Assembly (NCBI RefSeq): GCF_030410375.1
Contig: NZ_JAUHHE010000001.1
Location: 1 to 64,000 of the forward strand
From: Zwartia vadi
Lineage (GTDB): Bacteria; Pseudomonadota; Gammaproteobacteria; Burkholderiales; Burkholderiaceae_B
Reading direction: 5' to 3'
DNA: 64,000 bases
The position numbers and the translations under genes were made by a program. Under the pieces are notes generated by a model. That model was not told where the DNA came from, made no database searches, and saw only the letters and a program-made list of their open reading frames with translations. This document shows positions 17,373-26,806 of the stretch, piece by piece (positions within the stretch are counted from its first letter, which is position 1; each line of letters begins with the position of its first letter).

Positions 17373-18644
17373 TTAGCGTGCTGCACGCAGCAGCACGGCA
17401 GCGTTCGTTCCCGCAAAGCCTCGACACAACACGAGTAATACATCGCTGCGGGCTGGACGATTTTCTTTGCTGACATTCAAGCCTGCGCACTGTGGGGCAA
17501 GTTGATCAAGCGTTGCGATACCGGGTACAACATTGCGTCGACACGCCTCGAGCCCCAGTGACACATCAATCGCGCCAGAAGCGGCAAACAGATGACCAAG
17601 AGACCATTTAAAGCCTGTGACCGGTGGCATATCGGAACCAAACACATGTAACAGTGCAGCCGCCTCGGAGCAATCCGAACCTTGCGTGCCATTGGCGTGA
17701 GCAACGATCATGCCGACATCGGCAGGTTTTAAACCCGCATCAGCCAAGGCGCACTCAATCGCCCGACTCAGACCGTCGCCATCCGCCCGAACATCGAAGA
17801 GTCCTTCACCCTCTGAGGCATCGCCTCCACCGAGATATTCACCTAAAACCGTCGCACCTCGCTCACGAGCGGAAGCCTCCGTCTCAAGTACGAGCGATCC
17901 GGCGCCTTCACCAAGCAGGCAGCCATCGTGGCGCGTGTCATACGGACGCAATAAATCCTTGGAAATCAAACCTACCTTATCCAGATAAAGCAGTGTTTGC
18001 GGCTCGATCGGCGCATCGTGGCCGATTGCCACCACGCGCTGCGCATCACCCTCCCGCAAAGCCCAGGCACTCTCAATGACTGCAAGCAGACCGCTGGTCG
18101 TATGGTTCGTAATACAGCCATTAGGACCTTTAAGCTGATTGCGAATACTCACATGACAGAGCACGTTGTTTGGCAAGGAGCGCAACAACCACATAGGGTT
18201 GACCATATTGGAGAGCTCTTGACCAAACTTGGGCAAGCTGCCTCCAGTCTCGGCCATCAGCGGAAAGAAGTCGTAATTGACCTCGAAGGCGCCACCGCCC
18301 GAGCCCACATAACAACCCGTCTGATCGGCATAGTCGTTCGCTGTTTTTTCATCTAGCGTCTCACGCCAAGCGGGCAAGCCTGCTTGCTCGATGGCCTGCG
18401 TTCCGGCGTATATGCCAAACACATCCGAACGTCTGACTAATTTAAGCAGTTTGCGATCGCCCAACAGCTTACCGCCGTTGTAGTCCTTGACCTCGGCGGC
18501 AAGTTTGCCTGTCCATGTCTGGGCATCCCAGGCCGCGATGGGCGCCAATGCTGAATGCCCTGCAAGCAAGGCATCGACGATGCTAGCGGGATCTTGGCCC
18601 GCTCCACAAATCGCGCTATTTCCAGTGATCACGATACGGGTCAT
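17373..18644 (-). CDS. ketosynthase-like protein without active-site Cys (chain-length-factor type)
   Basis: A 423-aa thiolase-fold protein, full length for FabF. The ATG 18644 (MTRIVITGNS) is 5 bases after the preceding ketosynthase stop; an upstream in-frame start would overlap that gene. The nucleophile position in the ungapped stretch GPNGCITNHTTSG is Thr182 where FabF has Cys. The HGT histidine is Asn318 (HANGTQ), while the second histidine His351 (SLGHLFAASG) is kept. It therefore cannot do normal condensation. Such proteins pair with an intact ketosynthase and set chain length, as in aryl polyene, type II polyketide and FabF1XL/FabF2XL systems. The intact partner is the gene just upstream. 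Confidence 0.85.
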   Translation of the reverse strand: MTRIVITGNSAICGAGQDPASIVDALLAGHSALAPIAAWDAQTWTGKLAAEVKDYNGGKLLGDRKLLKLVRRSDVFGIYAGTQAIEQAGLPAWRETLDEKTANDYADQTGCYVGSGGGAFEVNYDFFPLMAETGGSLPKFGQELSNMVNPMWLLRSLPNNVLCHVSIRNQLKGPNGCITNHTTSGLLAVIESAWALREGDAQRVVAIGHDAPIEPQTLLYLDKVGLISKDLLRPYDTRHDGCLLGEGAGSLVLETEASARERGATVLGEYLGGGDASEGEGLFDVRADGDGLSRAIECALADAGLKPADVGMIVAHANGTQGSDCSEAAALLHVFGSDMPPVTGFKWSLGHLFAASGAIDVSLGLEACRRNVVPGIATLDQLAPQCAGLNVSKENRPARSDVLLVLCRGFAGTNAAVLLRAAR

Positions 18645-18649
18645 AACTA

Positions 18650-19963
18650 TTACCGTCCTGCAGCAATCAATGCTGCGGTTTCTTCGGGGTGTCGGAAAGC
18701 CAGACAACTATTGCTGCCGCCGAAACCAAGTGAGTTTGAAAGCGCCATTCCGATACGTGCCGAACGCGGGACATCACGCACAATGTCAACATCGCAGTCT
18801 GGATCAAGTTCGCGCAGGTTGGCGCTAGGTGGCATCAATCCGTCGCGGATCGCCAACGCGCAAAAGCCCGCCTCAACAGCGCCCGCCGCAGCGATCAGGT
18901 GGCCCGTTACGCTCTTTGTTGAACTCACACCTACTTCTTTCGCGCGCTCACCGAACACCGCATGTACGGCCGCACACTCGCTGCGGTCGTTCATAGGTGT
19001 AGAGGTGCCATGCGCATTTAAATAATCGATATCGTTTTCGGTCGCACCCGCATCATAAATGGCGCGACGCATGGCTTGAATCGGTCCATCGCCAGAAGGA
19101 TGTGAATCAGTGATGCGGTAAGAAGAAAGGGAATTTCCATCGCCAGCTAATTCGGCATAGATGGTGGCGCCACGCTGAACGGCGCTATTCCACTCTTCGA
19201 GCACAAGAAAGCCCGCACCTTCACCGAGCACAAAACCATTGCGCGTCAGATCAAATGGTCGGCTCGCGCGCTCAGGGGCATCATTGTCAGGAGACACAGC
19301 TGAAAGTAAACAAAAGCCAGACAAGCCAACTGGGGAAATCATCGAGTCAAAACCACCAGTCAAGACGCGATCCGCCACACCTCGACGGATTAACCGCAAT
19401 GCGGTACCGATTGCCTGACCACCCGATGCACACGCGGTGTGAACAGTCGAGGCATAGCCTCGAATCCCAAAGCGGCGCAACAGCAACGAGACGCCGGCTG
19501 TGGAAAGGCTTCTGCTAAAGGCCATCACATCGTTGGCAACCGGCTCGGCCAGAATGGCGGCAGGTTCAAACTCGCCCTGAGGGGCAGCGGCTTGCTGAAT
19601 CGCTGCGATTTCTTCGTGTGCGACGGTCATCATACCCGCACCGACCACGCAGCCCCAACGTGCGGCATCTTGTTGAGTCGGTCGGATGCCGGCATCGGCA
19701 ATGGCTTGGTCCGCTGCACCAATCGCAAAACGATGCGCACGGCTAGCGTACTTCAGCAGTTTGCGATCATCCAACGGTGGCAGGTCATCAAACCCTTTGA
19801 CTTCTGCAGCAATACGTGTGGAAAAACCAGACGCATCAAAAATGGTGATTGGACCGGCGCAGCCTTTAGCGGCTTTGATGCGCGCCCAAGTAGATGCCAC
19901 ATCCAAACCCGCCGGTGTCACCAGCCCAATGCCTGTTATCGCTACGCGACGTCTTGCGGTCAT
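18650..19963 (-). CDS. beta-ketoacyl-ACP synthase (FabF-type), catalytic subunit
   Basis: A 437-aa condensing enzyme with the complete Cys-His-His triad: Cys178 in VHTACASGGQAIG, His318 in LNAHGTSTPMND and His355 in TKSVTGHLIAAAG. It extends an acyl chain with malonyl units on the operon's ACP. Its ATG overlaps the stop of the dehydratase gene (ATGA), and the chain-length-factor-like gene follows 5 bases after its stop, so the two subunits are probably made in equal amounts and form a heterodimer. It has the accessory-KS pattern rather than housekeeping FabF, which normally sits beside acpP and fabG in a fab operon. Confidence 0.92.
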   Translation of the reverse strand: MTARRRVAITGIGLVTPAGLDVASTWARIKAAKGCAGPITIFDASGFSTRIAAEVKGFDDLPPLDDRKLLKYASRAHRFAIGAADQAIADAGIRPTQQDAARWGCVVGAGMMTVAHEEIAAIQQAAAPQGEFEPAAILAEPVANDVMAFSRSLSTAGVSLLLRRFGIRGYASTVHTACASGGQAIGTALRLIRRGVADRVLTGGFDSMISPVGLSGFCLLSAVSPDNDAPERASRPFDLTRNGFVLGEGAGFLVLEEWNSAVQRGATIYAELAGDGNSLSSYRITDSHPSGDGPIQAMRRAIYDAGATENDIDYLNAHGTSTPMNDRSECAAVHAVFGERAKEVGVSSTKSVTGHLIAAAGAVEAGFCALAIRDGLMPPSANLRELDPDCDVDIVRDVPRSARIGMALSNSLGFGGSNSCLAFRHPEETAALIAAGR

Positions 19964-20868
19964 GCGGTTTCTCCGGTGTCAGGCACAAAATACATCTTTG
20001 CGCTTGCAATCGTGCGGCCCTCAGCTTGAGCACCGACTTTAATCAAAATAGTTTCGGCATTGTCCCGGCTAGCTTCCGCACGCTCGGCAAACAAAACAAG
20101 CGTGGCACCAGGGGCCGTGAACGCACGAACTTTTACATTCGTAATGCTTTGGACTCTGACAGGTCGCTCGGCTTGCGAGAGTGCCAAACGCTGCGCCAGT
20201 TGTAATTGAGCATCGAGCAAAAGCGTAGCGGGAAAAACCGGACGAAGCGGAAAATGGTCCAGAAAAAAATCGGCCGCTGCGGGTACAGATAAGTACGCCT
20301 CGCGTCGCAAGGGATCAGAACCTGAAAGATCCTCAAGAACCGGCGCCGGCACGCCTTTGAAAGCACCCGGCGTACGACCTGTCGTGGTTAACAACTGAAA
20401 ATCTGCTCGCAAGGCATCCGGTGCATCAAACTCGTTGATGTCCAGCATTGACCCCAAGGTGTCACTCAACTCAAGGATCAACTGACCGTCGACCATTGCG
20501 CGCCCACGGTACTGGATTGACTCGGCATCGCAGGACTCAATGTCAACGATCAGCTCGAGCATATCACCTGCCCGCGGCAAACGATGCACACGCGTGTCAC
20601 CGGCAAGTGCGGCAACAGGTCGATGTGTGAAGTGGACAACCGACATCGCTACCCAGGCAGCGAGCTGGCCGATCGCTTCGGCGACCAGACTCACTGGAAA
20701 GCGGGTAACGCCTAAAGGGATTGTGTAGAGGCCACGGACTCGTGTGATCCCTTCGATTTGAGTGATGCGATCAACAAACGAGAAAGCCGCGAAACGACCG
20801 GATTGACCTGCGCCGCTTTGATTACCTGTTGGCGAGGCCTCTGAGGCCCGCGCCATGGGCTCAACCAT
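19960..20868 (-). CDS. double-hotdog 3-hydroxyacyl-ACP dehydratase
   Basis: About 302 aa from the ATG at 20868, which lies one base after the ACP stop (a GTG at 20892 is an alternative). Two hotdog-like halves are visible. The N-terminal half has a helix with LVAEAIGQLAAW but no catalytic His before it. The C-terminal half has FFLDHFPLRPVFPATLLLD, where His205 and Asp219 sit in the positions of the FabZ/FabA catalytic pair (Asp as in FabA, Glu in FabZ). It probably dehydrates 3-hydroxyacyl-ACP to the enoyl form. Such double-hotdog dehydratases occur in polyunsaturated fatty acid and polyketide systems. It is translationally coupled to the ketosynthase gene. Confidence 0.75.
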   Translation of the reverse strand: MVEPMARASEASPTGNQSGAGQSGRFAAFSFVDRITQIEGITRVRGLYTIPLGVTRFPVSLVAEAIGQLAAWVAMSVVHFTHRPVAALAGDTRVHRLPRAGDMLELIVDIESCDAESIQYRGRAMVDGQLILELSDTLGSMLDINEFDAPDALRADFQLLTTTGRTPGAFKGVPAPVLEDLSGSDPLRREAYLSVPAAADFFLDHFPLRPVFPATLLLDAQLQLAQRLALSQAERPVRVQSITNVKVRAFTAPGATLVLFAERAEASRDNAETILIKVGAQAEGRTIASAKMYFVPDTGETA

Positions 20869-20869
20869 A

Positions 20870-21298
20870 TCAGCCAGCGGCTTGTGACTCACGCTGAGCG
20901 CGGATCACGAGCTTGCAGAAGGTTTCGGGGGTGTACAAACGAGCGATGTGATCCACACGCATCGGTGTTTTAAAACGTGAGGCATCGATCTCGGACAAAT
21001 ATTCACGCAGACGGGCCAAACCCTTTTCGGTCAGAACGCCATTTTCCTCGAACTCGGAAACGGGCATGTCGCCACGCACATCCTCGATGATCTTGCCACG
21101 GGGAACTTTGATTTTGAACGCACGCTCAAGACGGAAAACCATATCGAGAAAGTCGATAGACTCCGCATCCAGTCCCTCAATGAGGGAAACATCCAGCTTG
21201 ATGTCATCGACATCACAGCCAAGTGCATCGGCCATCGTTTTTTGGACGGTTGGAAAAACCGCCATGATTTCTTCTTTCGAGATGACTGCTTCAGCCAT
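20870..21298 (-). CDS. acyl carrier protein with long C-terminal extension (AcpXL-like)
   Basis: A 142-aa carrier protein; standard ACPs are about 80 aa. The attachment Ser47 is in LDAESIDFLDMVFRLE, and the following IKVPRGKI and PVSEFEENGVLTEKGL stretch recalls AcpXL of rhizobia, which carries very-long-chain acyl groups. After about residue 95 there is an extra 45-50 residues (PMRVDHIARLYTPETFCKL) of unknown role, perhaps a docking tail for the enzymes of the operon. It has a good Shine-Dalgarno (GGAG). The 98-base gap before it is the largest within the operon and could hold an internal promoter. Confidence 0.88.
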   Translation of the reverse strand: MAEAVISKEEIMAVFPTVQKTMADALGCDVDDIKLDVSLIEGLDAESIDFLDMVFRLERAFKIKVPRGKIIEDVRGDMPVSEFEENGVLTEKGLARLREYLSEIDASRFKTPMRVDHIARLYTPETFCKLVIRAQRESQAAG

Positions 21299-21396
21299 GA
21301 TTTACTCCGTATGTGTGTCAGCGCGCGCTATTTTAACCCAACTATCAGGGAAATCCCGCCCTGCAAAACTGCTGTAGCAGGAGCAAGCCCCCTGCT

Positions 21397-22155
21397 TCAA
21401 CCCATTTTAAAACCGCCATCGACATAGAGAATCTGTCCGGTGACGTATCCAGCCATGTCTGAAACCAAGAATGCTACTGCATTTGCAACATCTTGCGCCG
21501 CACCGTACCGTTTTAACAGAATGTTGCCTTTTACCTCGTCTTCGGCCAAATCACGCACTTGTTGGGACATCTCAGTCTCAATGACACCCGGGGCAACCGC
21601 ATTGACCAAGATCTTGCGGGGCGCAAGCTCCACTGCCATCGCTCGCGTCAAGGCGTCAACCGCGCCTTTACTCGCGGCGTAATTCGCCTGACCGCGACCA
21701 GCTTTGGCGCCTGCGACCGAGGATAGATTGACAATTCGCCCGGCCCGCTGGGACATCATGTAGGGAATCACCGGACGGGTCACGTTAAAAACGCCACCGA
21801 CATTGGTGTTCAGAACAGAGGAGATTTCCTCGTCTTCCATTGCGGCCATCAAGTTGTCGCGCACAATACCCGCGTTATTAACAAGGATATCGATGCGCTC
21901 ACAACGGTCCGCGGTGGCCTCGACAGCTGCTGCGCAGGCCGCAGCATCGCTCACATCAACCTGCAAGGCGGTCACCTGACCGCCCGCAGCTGTGACTGCA
22001 GCCACCACTTCGTTGGCGGCAGCCTGATTGCCCTTATAGAAAAAAGTCACATTCACGCCCTCGGCGGCGAGTGTTTCAACAATCGCGCGCCCAATTCCGC
22101 GAGAGCCACCCGTCACGATCGCGACTTTTCCCGACAAACCTGATTTAAAAGTCAT
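21397..22155 (-). CDS. fabG: 3-oxoacyl-ACP reductase (FabG-type)
   Basis: A 252-aa short-chain dehydrogenase with the NADPH-binding TGGSRGIGRAI motif (residues 15-25), NNAGI at 93-97, catalytic Ser in NLSSVAG and the Tyr159-x3-Lys163 pair in YAASK. It ends in the typical YVDGGFKMG. It reduces the 3-oxoacyl product of the ketosynthase. It lies 7 bases downstream of the FabL-type gene. It is a paralogue of housekeeping FabG dedicated to this operon, judging by its neighbours. Confidence 0.9.
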   Translation of the reverse strand: MTFKSGLSGKVAIVTGGSRGIGRAIVETLAAEGVNVTFFYKGNQAAANEVVAAVTAAGGQVTALQVDVSDAAACAAAVEATADRCERIDILVNNAGIVRDNLMAAMEDEEISSVLNTNVGGVFNVTRPVIPYMMSQRAGRIVNLSSVAGAKAGRGQANYAASKGAVDALTRAMAVELAPRKILVNAVAPGVIETEMSQQVRDLAEDEVKGNILLKRYGAAQDVANAVAFLVSDMAGYVTGQILYVDGGFKMG

Positions 22156-22162
22156 GATTTAT

Positions 22163-22918
22163 TTAACCCGAAATGGCAAAACCACCGTCAACCACCAAAG
22201 TGTGGCCATTGACCCAGGCAGCTTCTGGCAAACACAACAGATAGACGGCATCCGCCACATTGGCAGGCAACAAGCTCGGACCTGCCGGGGTGCGGGCAGC
22301 AAACTCTGACAACACCTGATCCCGGTTGGGAAAGTGGCTCAAGGCATCCGTGTCAACCACACCGGCAGAAACCGTGTTGACGCGAATACCGCGTGGACCG
22401 AGCTCCTGCGCAAGCGTACGCACGAGTGACTCGAGCGCCGCCTTGGATGCACCGATAAATCCGTAATGCGGCATCGCACGCTGCGCACCAAGACTGGACA
22501 TCGCAATGATGCGTCCCCCATTTTTCATGAGTGGCGCGGCGTGCTGGGCCAACAAGTTCACAGCGAAGGCATTGGTTTCCAGACACCAGCGAAAGTGCTT
22601 GAGCGTCATGTCCATCGCTGGCTTTAGCACACCTGAGGCCGCATTACTGATGACAATATCCAAATGACCAAACTCTTTGGCGATGACTTCAAACATTTCA
22701 GCCACACTGTCTGGCACGCCCACGCTCGCCTGAACGGCGATCGCTCGACGGCCCATCGCCCGCACCTCAGCGCAGACCGCCTCGGCCTCGTCAGAGCTGT
22801 TGTAGTAATTGGCAACAATATCGCAACCCGCGGAGGCCAATTTCAGGGCACACGCGCGACCGATGCCACGCGCGGCGCCGGTGACCAGGGCAACTTTTCC
22901 GGACAGAGGCAGACTCAT
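22163..22918 (-). CDS. FabL-type enoyl-ACP reductase
   Basis: A 251-aa short-chain dehydrogenase, first gene of the operon. It has the cofactor motif TGAARGIGRA, and the active-site spacing Tyr152-x6-Lys159 (HYGFIGASKAALE) characteristic of enoyl reductases FabI/FabL rather than the Tyr-x3-Lys of ketoreductases. MSSLGAQRAMPHYG, SAGVVDTDALSHFPNRD and TPAG match the pattern of Bacillus subtilis FabL. It should reduce the enoyl intermediate, giving a saturated chain. It is divergent from mmsA, so the operon promoter must lie between 22919 and 23055. No clear Shine-Dalgarno is seen. Confidence 0.82.
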   Translation of the reverse strand: MSLPLSGKVALVTGAARGIGRACALKLASAGCDIVANYYNSSDEAEAVCAEVRAMGRRAIAVQASVGVPDSVAEMFEVIAKEFGHLDIVISNAASGVLKPAMDMTLKHFRWCLETNAFAVNLLAQHAAPLMKNGGRIIAMSSLGAQRAMPHYGFIGASKAALESLVRTLAQELGPRGIRVNTVSAGVVDTDALSHFPNRDQVLSEFAARTPAGPSLLPANVADAVYLLCLPEAAWVNGHTLVVDGGFAISG

Positions 22919-23055
22919 ATTTGGGATTTCACTTGAGGAAGAAAGTCAAAGTTTAACCAAGATCACAAAAAGCGACCAACAAGCACCTCAGAGAGGGTCA
23001 AGCCATCTTACAATGAAGGATTAGTTTGTCTATCGCTCACGCCAAAGGAATACGC

Positions 23056-24579
23056 ATGTCCAAGCAGCCTCCAATGCCTACTATCCCCGCTGTGGTTTCC
23101 CAGTGGATTCACGGTCAGGCCGTCACTCACCCCGGTGCACGCACTCAGGACGTGTTCAATCCGGCGACCGGGCAAGCCACCCGCAAGGTCGAGCTCGCCA
23201 GCCTTGAGACTGTCAACGAGGCCGTCGCCAGCGCAAAAGCCGCCTTCCCCGCCTGGTCTGATACGCCCCCGATCCGCCGGGCGCGCATCATGAACAACTT
23301 TTTAGCCCTCCTCAACACACACAAAGACGAGCTTGCCTCGATCATCACGCAAGAGCATGGCAAAGTCTTTACCGACGCGCAGGGCGAAGTCATGCGCGGA
23401 ATCGACATCGTTGAGTTTGCTTGCGGGATGCCACAGTTGCTCAAAGGCGACTTTACCGATCAGGTTTCCACAGGGATCGATAACTGGACCTTGCGCCAGC
23501 CTCTTGGTGTGGTTGCCGGCATTACCCCCTTTAATTTCCCATGCATGGTGCCTTGCTGGATGTTTCCCGTGGCGATCGCAGCTGGAAACTGCTTTGTACT
23601 CAAACCGAGCGAACGCGACCCGTCAGCCTCGATTTTCATGGCCAAGCTCTTTAAAGAAGCCGGTTTACCTGACGGCGTGTTTAACGTTGTCCAGGGTGAC
23701 AAGGTCGCTGTCGATGGGCTGCTGGAACATCCTGACGTCAAGGCGATCAGCTTTGTCGGCTCAACGCCGATTGCTCAATACATTTACCAGCGGGGTGCCG
23801 ACCTCGGCAAACGCGTACAGGCCCTGGGTGGCGCGAAAAACCACATGGTTGTCATGCCAGACGCCGATATCGAACAAGCTGTGGACGGATTGATTGGTGC
23901 GGCCTACGGTTCTGCAGGCGAGCGCTGCATGGCGATTTCAGTCGCGGTACTGGTTGGCAATGTTGCAGACAAAATCGTTCCCTTGCTTGCGGATCGTGCC
24001 AAAAAACTCAAAATCAAAAATGGACTTGAGCTTGATGCGGAAATGGGCCCGATCGTGACGCGCCAGGCCCTCGAACGCATCGAGGGTTATATCGACATCG
24101 GTGTCAAAGAAGGTGCCAAACTGGTCGTTGATGGCCGTGGTCTCAAGGTTCCCGGTCACGAGCAGGGCTTCTTTACCGGTGGCTCACTGTTTGACCATGT
24201 CACCCCCGAGATGCGCATCTACAAAGAAGAAATCTTCGGCCCCGTCCTGAGTTGCATTCGCGTCAAAGACTTTGCTCAGGCCGTTGACCTGATCAATGCC
24301 CACGAGTTCGGCAATGGCGTGTCTTGCTATACCCGTGACGGAAACGTGGCGCGCGAGTTCGGTCGTCGCATCCAAGTCGGCATGGTCGGCATCAACGTGC
24401 CGATTCCTGTGCCGATGGCTTGGCATGGCTTTGGCGGCTGGAAAAAGAGTTTGTTTGGCGACATGCACGCATACGGCGAGGAAGGTGTGCGTTTCTACAC
24501 CAAGCAAAAGTCGATCATGCAACGCTGGCCCGAAACAATCGGCAAAGGTGCCGAGTTTGTCATGCCCACTGCCAAGTAA
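23056..24579 (+). CDS. mmsA: CoA-acylating methylmalonate-semialdehyde dehydrogenase
   Basis: NAD-dependent aldehyde dehydrogenase of 507 aa that converts methylmalonate or malonate semialdehyde to propionyl- or acetyl-CoA in valine, inositol or beta-alanine catabolism. The catalytic Cys291 is in GSAGERCMA, with [14 protein letters not shown] typical of MmsA. The ATG at 23056 has AAAGGAA upstream and is preferred to a TTG ten codons earlier. It is not next to mmsB or other valine-pathway genes. queC follows 15 bases after its stop. Confidence 0.93.
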   Translation: MSKQPPMPTIPAVVSQWIHGQAVTHPGARTQDVFNPATGQATRKVELASLETVNEAVASAKAAFPAWSDTPPIRRARIMNNFLALLNTHKDELASIITQEHGKVFTDAQGEVMRGIDIVEFACGMPQLLKGDFTDQVSTGIDNWTLRQPLGVVAGITPFNFPCMVPCWMFPVAIAAGNCFVLKPSERDPSASIFMAKLFKEAGLPDGVFNVVQGDKVAVDGLLEHPDVKAISFVGSTPIAQYIYQRGADLGKRVQALGGAKNHMVVMPDADIEQAVDGLIGAAYGSAGERCMAISVAVLVGNVADKIVPLLADRAKKLKIKNGLELDAEMGPIVTRQALERIEGYIDIGVKEGAKLVVDGRGLKVPGHEQGFFTGGSLFDHVTPEMRIYKEEIFGPVLSCIRVKDFAQAVDLINAHEFGNGVSCYTRDGNVAREFGRRIQVGMVGINVPIPVPMAWHGFGGWKKSLFGDMHAYGEEGVRFYTKQKSIMQRWPETIGKGAEFVMPTAK

Positions 24580-24594
24580 TTGACGGGATCCGGG

Positions 24595-25290
24595 ATGACA
24601 AAACGAGCAGTATGTTTGCTCAGCGGTGGTCTGGACTCGACCACCGTGCTGGCGATCGCACAACATGAGGGTTACGAAGTCTTCGCACTGAGCTTTCGTT
24701 ACGGCCAGCGCCACTCTGTTGAGCTTGAAAAGGCAACGGAATTTGCGCGCGTCAGAGGAGTCTCCAGGCACGTCATCCTTGATTTGGATTTACGCAGCTT
24801 TGGCGGCTCAGCGCTGACAGCAGATATTCCTGTGCCCAAAGGGCACTCTGTCGATGACATCAGCACGGGGATCCCGATTACTTACGTCCCCGCTCGCAAC
24901 ACCATTTTTTTAAGTCTGGCGCTAGGTTGGGCCGAGGTTCTTGGCGCACAGGATATTTTTGTCGGCGTCAATGCGATGGACTACAGCGGCTACCCTGACT
25001 GTCGGCCTGAGTACATTGAGGCTTTTGAGCACCTGGGCAACCTCGCGACCAAAGCAGGCGTCGAAGGCAGACAACACCTTAAGATTCGCGCGCCGCTGGT
25101 CAAGATGACCAAAGCCGACATCATTCGGCGCGGCATGGAACTAGGCGTGGACTTCGCAGAAACGACGAGTTGTTACGATCCAAGTCCAGCGGGTGCGCCG
25201 TGCAAACAATGTGACTCTTGTTTGTTGCGGGCCAAAGGTTTTGCCGAACTCGGCTTGACCGATCCGCTTGACCTCAAGTTTCCTGGCTGA
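24595..25290 (+). CDS. queC: 7-cyano-7-deazaguanine synthase QueC
   Basis: Converts 7-carboxy-7-deazaguanine to preQ0 in queuosine biosynthesis. About 231 aa from the ATG at 24595. The PP-loop [10 protein letters not shown] is at the N-terminus, and the C-terminal zinc site uses the cysteines of [18 protein letters not shown]. queD and queE are not adjacent; it sits between mmsA and glpK, starting 15 bases after mmsA, and is probably read through with both neighbours. Confidence 0.95.
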   Translation: MTKRAVCLLSGGLDSTTVLAIAQHEGYEVFALSFRYGQRHSVELEKATEFARVRGVSRHVILDLDLRSFGGSALTADIPVPKGHSVDDISTGIPITYVPARNTIFLSLALGWAEVLGAQDIFVGVNAMDYSGYPDCRPEYIEAFEHLGNLATKAGVEGRQHLKIRAPLVKMTKADIIRRGMELGVDFAETTSCYDPSPAGAPCKQCDSCLLRAKGFAELGLTDPLDLKFPG

Positions 25291-25291
25291 A

Positions 25292-26797
25292 ATGAAATAC
25301 ATCCTTGCACTGGACCAGGGCACGACAAGTTCACGCGCAATTCTTTTTGATGCAAATGGGTCGATCGTCGACTCTGCGCAGTGCGAGTACGCTCAACATT
25401 TTCCTCAGCCAGGCTGGGTCGAACACGATGCCCGTGATATCTGGCGCACTCAACTCGACGTCGCACGCACACTGATCGAACGTTGTCCAGCGCCAGACAG
25501 CATTGCAGCGCTTGCGATCACCAACCAGCGGGAAACGTCACTATTGTGGGATCGACGAACGGGACAACCGATCGGTCCCGCAATTGTCTGGCAAGATCGT
25601 CGCACAGCCGATCAGTGCGCCGCCATGCGTCAACAAGGACTCACCGAACTGATCCAGGCCAAAACCGGACTTGTGCTGGATGCCTATTTTTCAGGGACAA
25701 AACTGGCCTGGCTGCTCGACAACATCGAGGGAGCCAGAATTCGTGCCGAACGGGGCGAACTCGCCTTCGGGACCATTGATAGCTGGCTCGTCTGGAACCT
25801 GACCGCAGGCGCCTCGCATATTACGGACGTCAGCAACGCTTCACGGACACTCTTATTCAACTTGCACTCACTGGAGTGGGATGAGGCGCTGCTCAAGCTC
25901 TTCAACATTCCACGCGCCGTGCTTCCAACCGTTGTGCCGAGCGCTGGTCAGCTTGCGCAAGCAGATGCCTCTGTGCTCGGTCTTTCGATTCCAATCACCG
26001 CGATGATTGGCGACCAGCAAGCCGCAACGTTTGGTCAGGGCTGTTTTGAACCCGGTATGGCTAAAAACACCTACGGCACAGGCTGCTTTATGTTGCTCAA
26101 TACCGGCTCACAACCTGTCGCCAGTCGCAATCATTTACTGACAACCGTTGGCTGGCAACGTTCTGACGCACCTCACAACACGTTGCAAACAACCTACTGC
26201 CTTGAGGCTTCGGTTTTCATGGGTGGTGCGACAGTTCAATGGCTGCGCGACGGCCTGAACATCATCCAGAGCGCGCAGGAGGTTGAGGCGCTGGCACTGA
26301 GCGTGCCAGATGTAGGCGATACGTATCTTGTCCCTGCTTTCACGGGTCTTGGTGCGCCGCATTGGGACGGTCATGCGCGTGGCACCCTCATTGGAATGAC
26401 GAGAGGAACGACTAAAGCACACATTGCCCGCGCAGCGCTTGAGGCGATCGCCCTTCAAGTCGCGGATGTGTTTGAAGCGATGGAAAAAGATGCTGGTTTG
26501 ACCTTGAAAGAATTACGTGTCGACGGTGGAGCTTCAAAAAACAATCTGCTGTTGCAGATGCAAGCTGATATCTTGGGGGTACCCGTTGTGCGTCCGCAGA
26601 TCGTTGAAACGACTGCACTGGGTGCGGCCTACCTCGGTGGTTTGGCTGCAGGACTCTGGTCAAGTACGGATGCGATCTCCAAGCTTTGGCAAGAAGACAG
26701 ACGTTTCCAACCACAGTGGTCCAGCCAAGAGCGTCAGGTCAAACGTGCGCGCTGGCGCCAAGCACTTGAGCGTGCCAAATCCTGGTCTCAGGACTAA
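25292..26797 (+). CDS. glpK: glycerol kinase
   Basis: Phosphorylates glycerol to sn-glycerol 3-phosphate, about 501 aa. It has the FGGY-kinase phosphate loop [13 protein letters not shown] near the N-terminus, the motif [13 protein letters not shown], and [13 protein letters not shown] with [10 protein letters not shown]. The ATG at 25292 starts one base after the queC stop. glpD follows at once, forming a glycerol-use pair. No GlpF facilitator or GlpR repressor is in the window. Confidence 0.96.
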   Translation: MKYILALDQGTTSSRAILFDANGSIVDSAQCEYAQHFPQPGWVEHDARDIWRTQLDVARTLIERCPAPDSIAALAITNQRETSLLWDRRTGQPIGPAIVWQDRRTADQCAAMRQQGLTELIQAKTGLVLDAYFSGTKLAWLLDNIEGARIRAERGELAFGTIDSWLVWNLTAGASHITDVSNASRTLLFNLHSLEWDEALLKLFNIPRAVLPTVVPSAGQLAQADASVLGLSIPITAMIGDQQAATFGQGCFEPGMAKNTYGTGCFMLLNTGSQPVASRNHLLTTVGWQRSDAPHNTLQTTYCLEASVFMGGATVQWLRDGLNIIQSAQEVEALALSVPDVGDTYLVPAFTGLGAPHWDGHARGTLIGMTRGTTKAHIARAALEAIALQVADVFEAMEKDAGLTLKELRVDGGASKNNLLLQMQADILGVPVVRPQIVETTALGAAYLGGLAAGLWSSTDAISKLWQEDRRFQPQWSSQERQVKRARWRQALERAKSWSQD

Positions 26798-26806
26798 ACT
26801 GTGCTG

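Noticed and set aside
16110..22918. A standard aryl polyene gene cluster
   Set aside because: No ligase, ammonia-lyase-like protein, MMPL exporter or second ACP is present in the operon, and an enoyl reductase is included, so polyenes are not the expected product.
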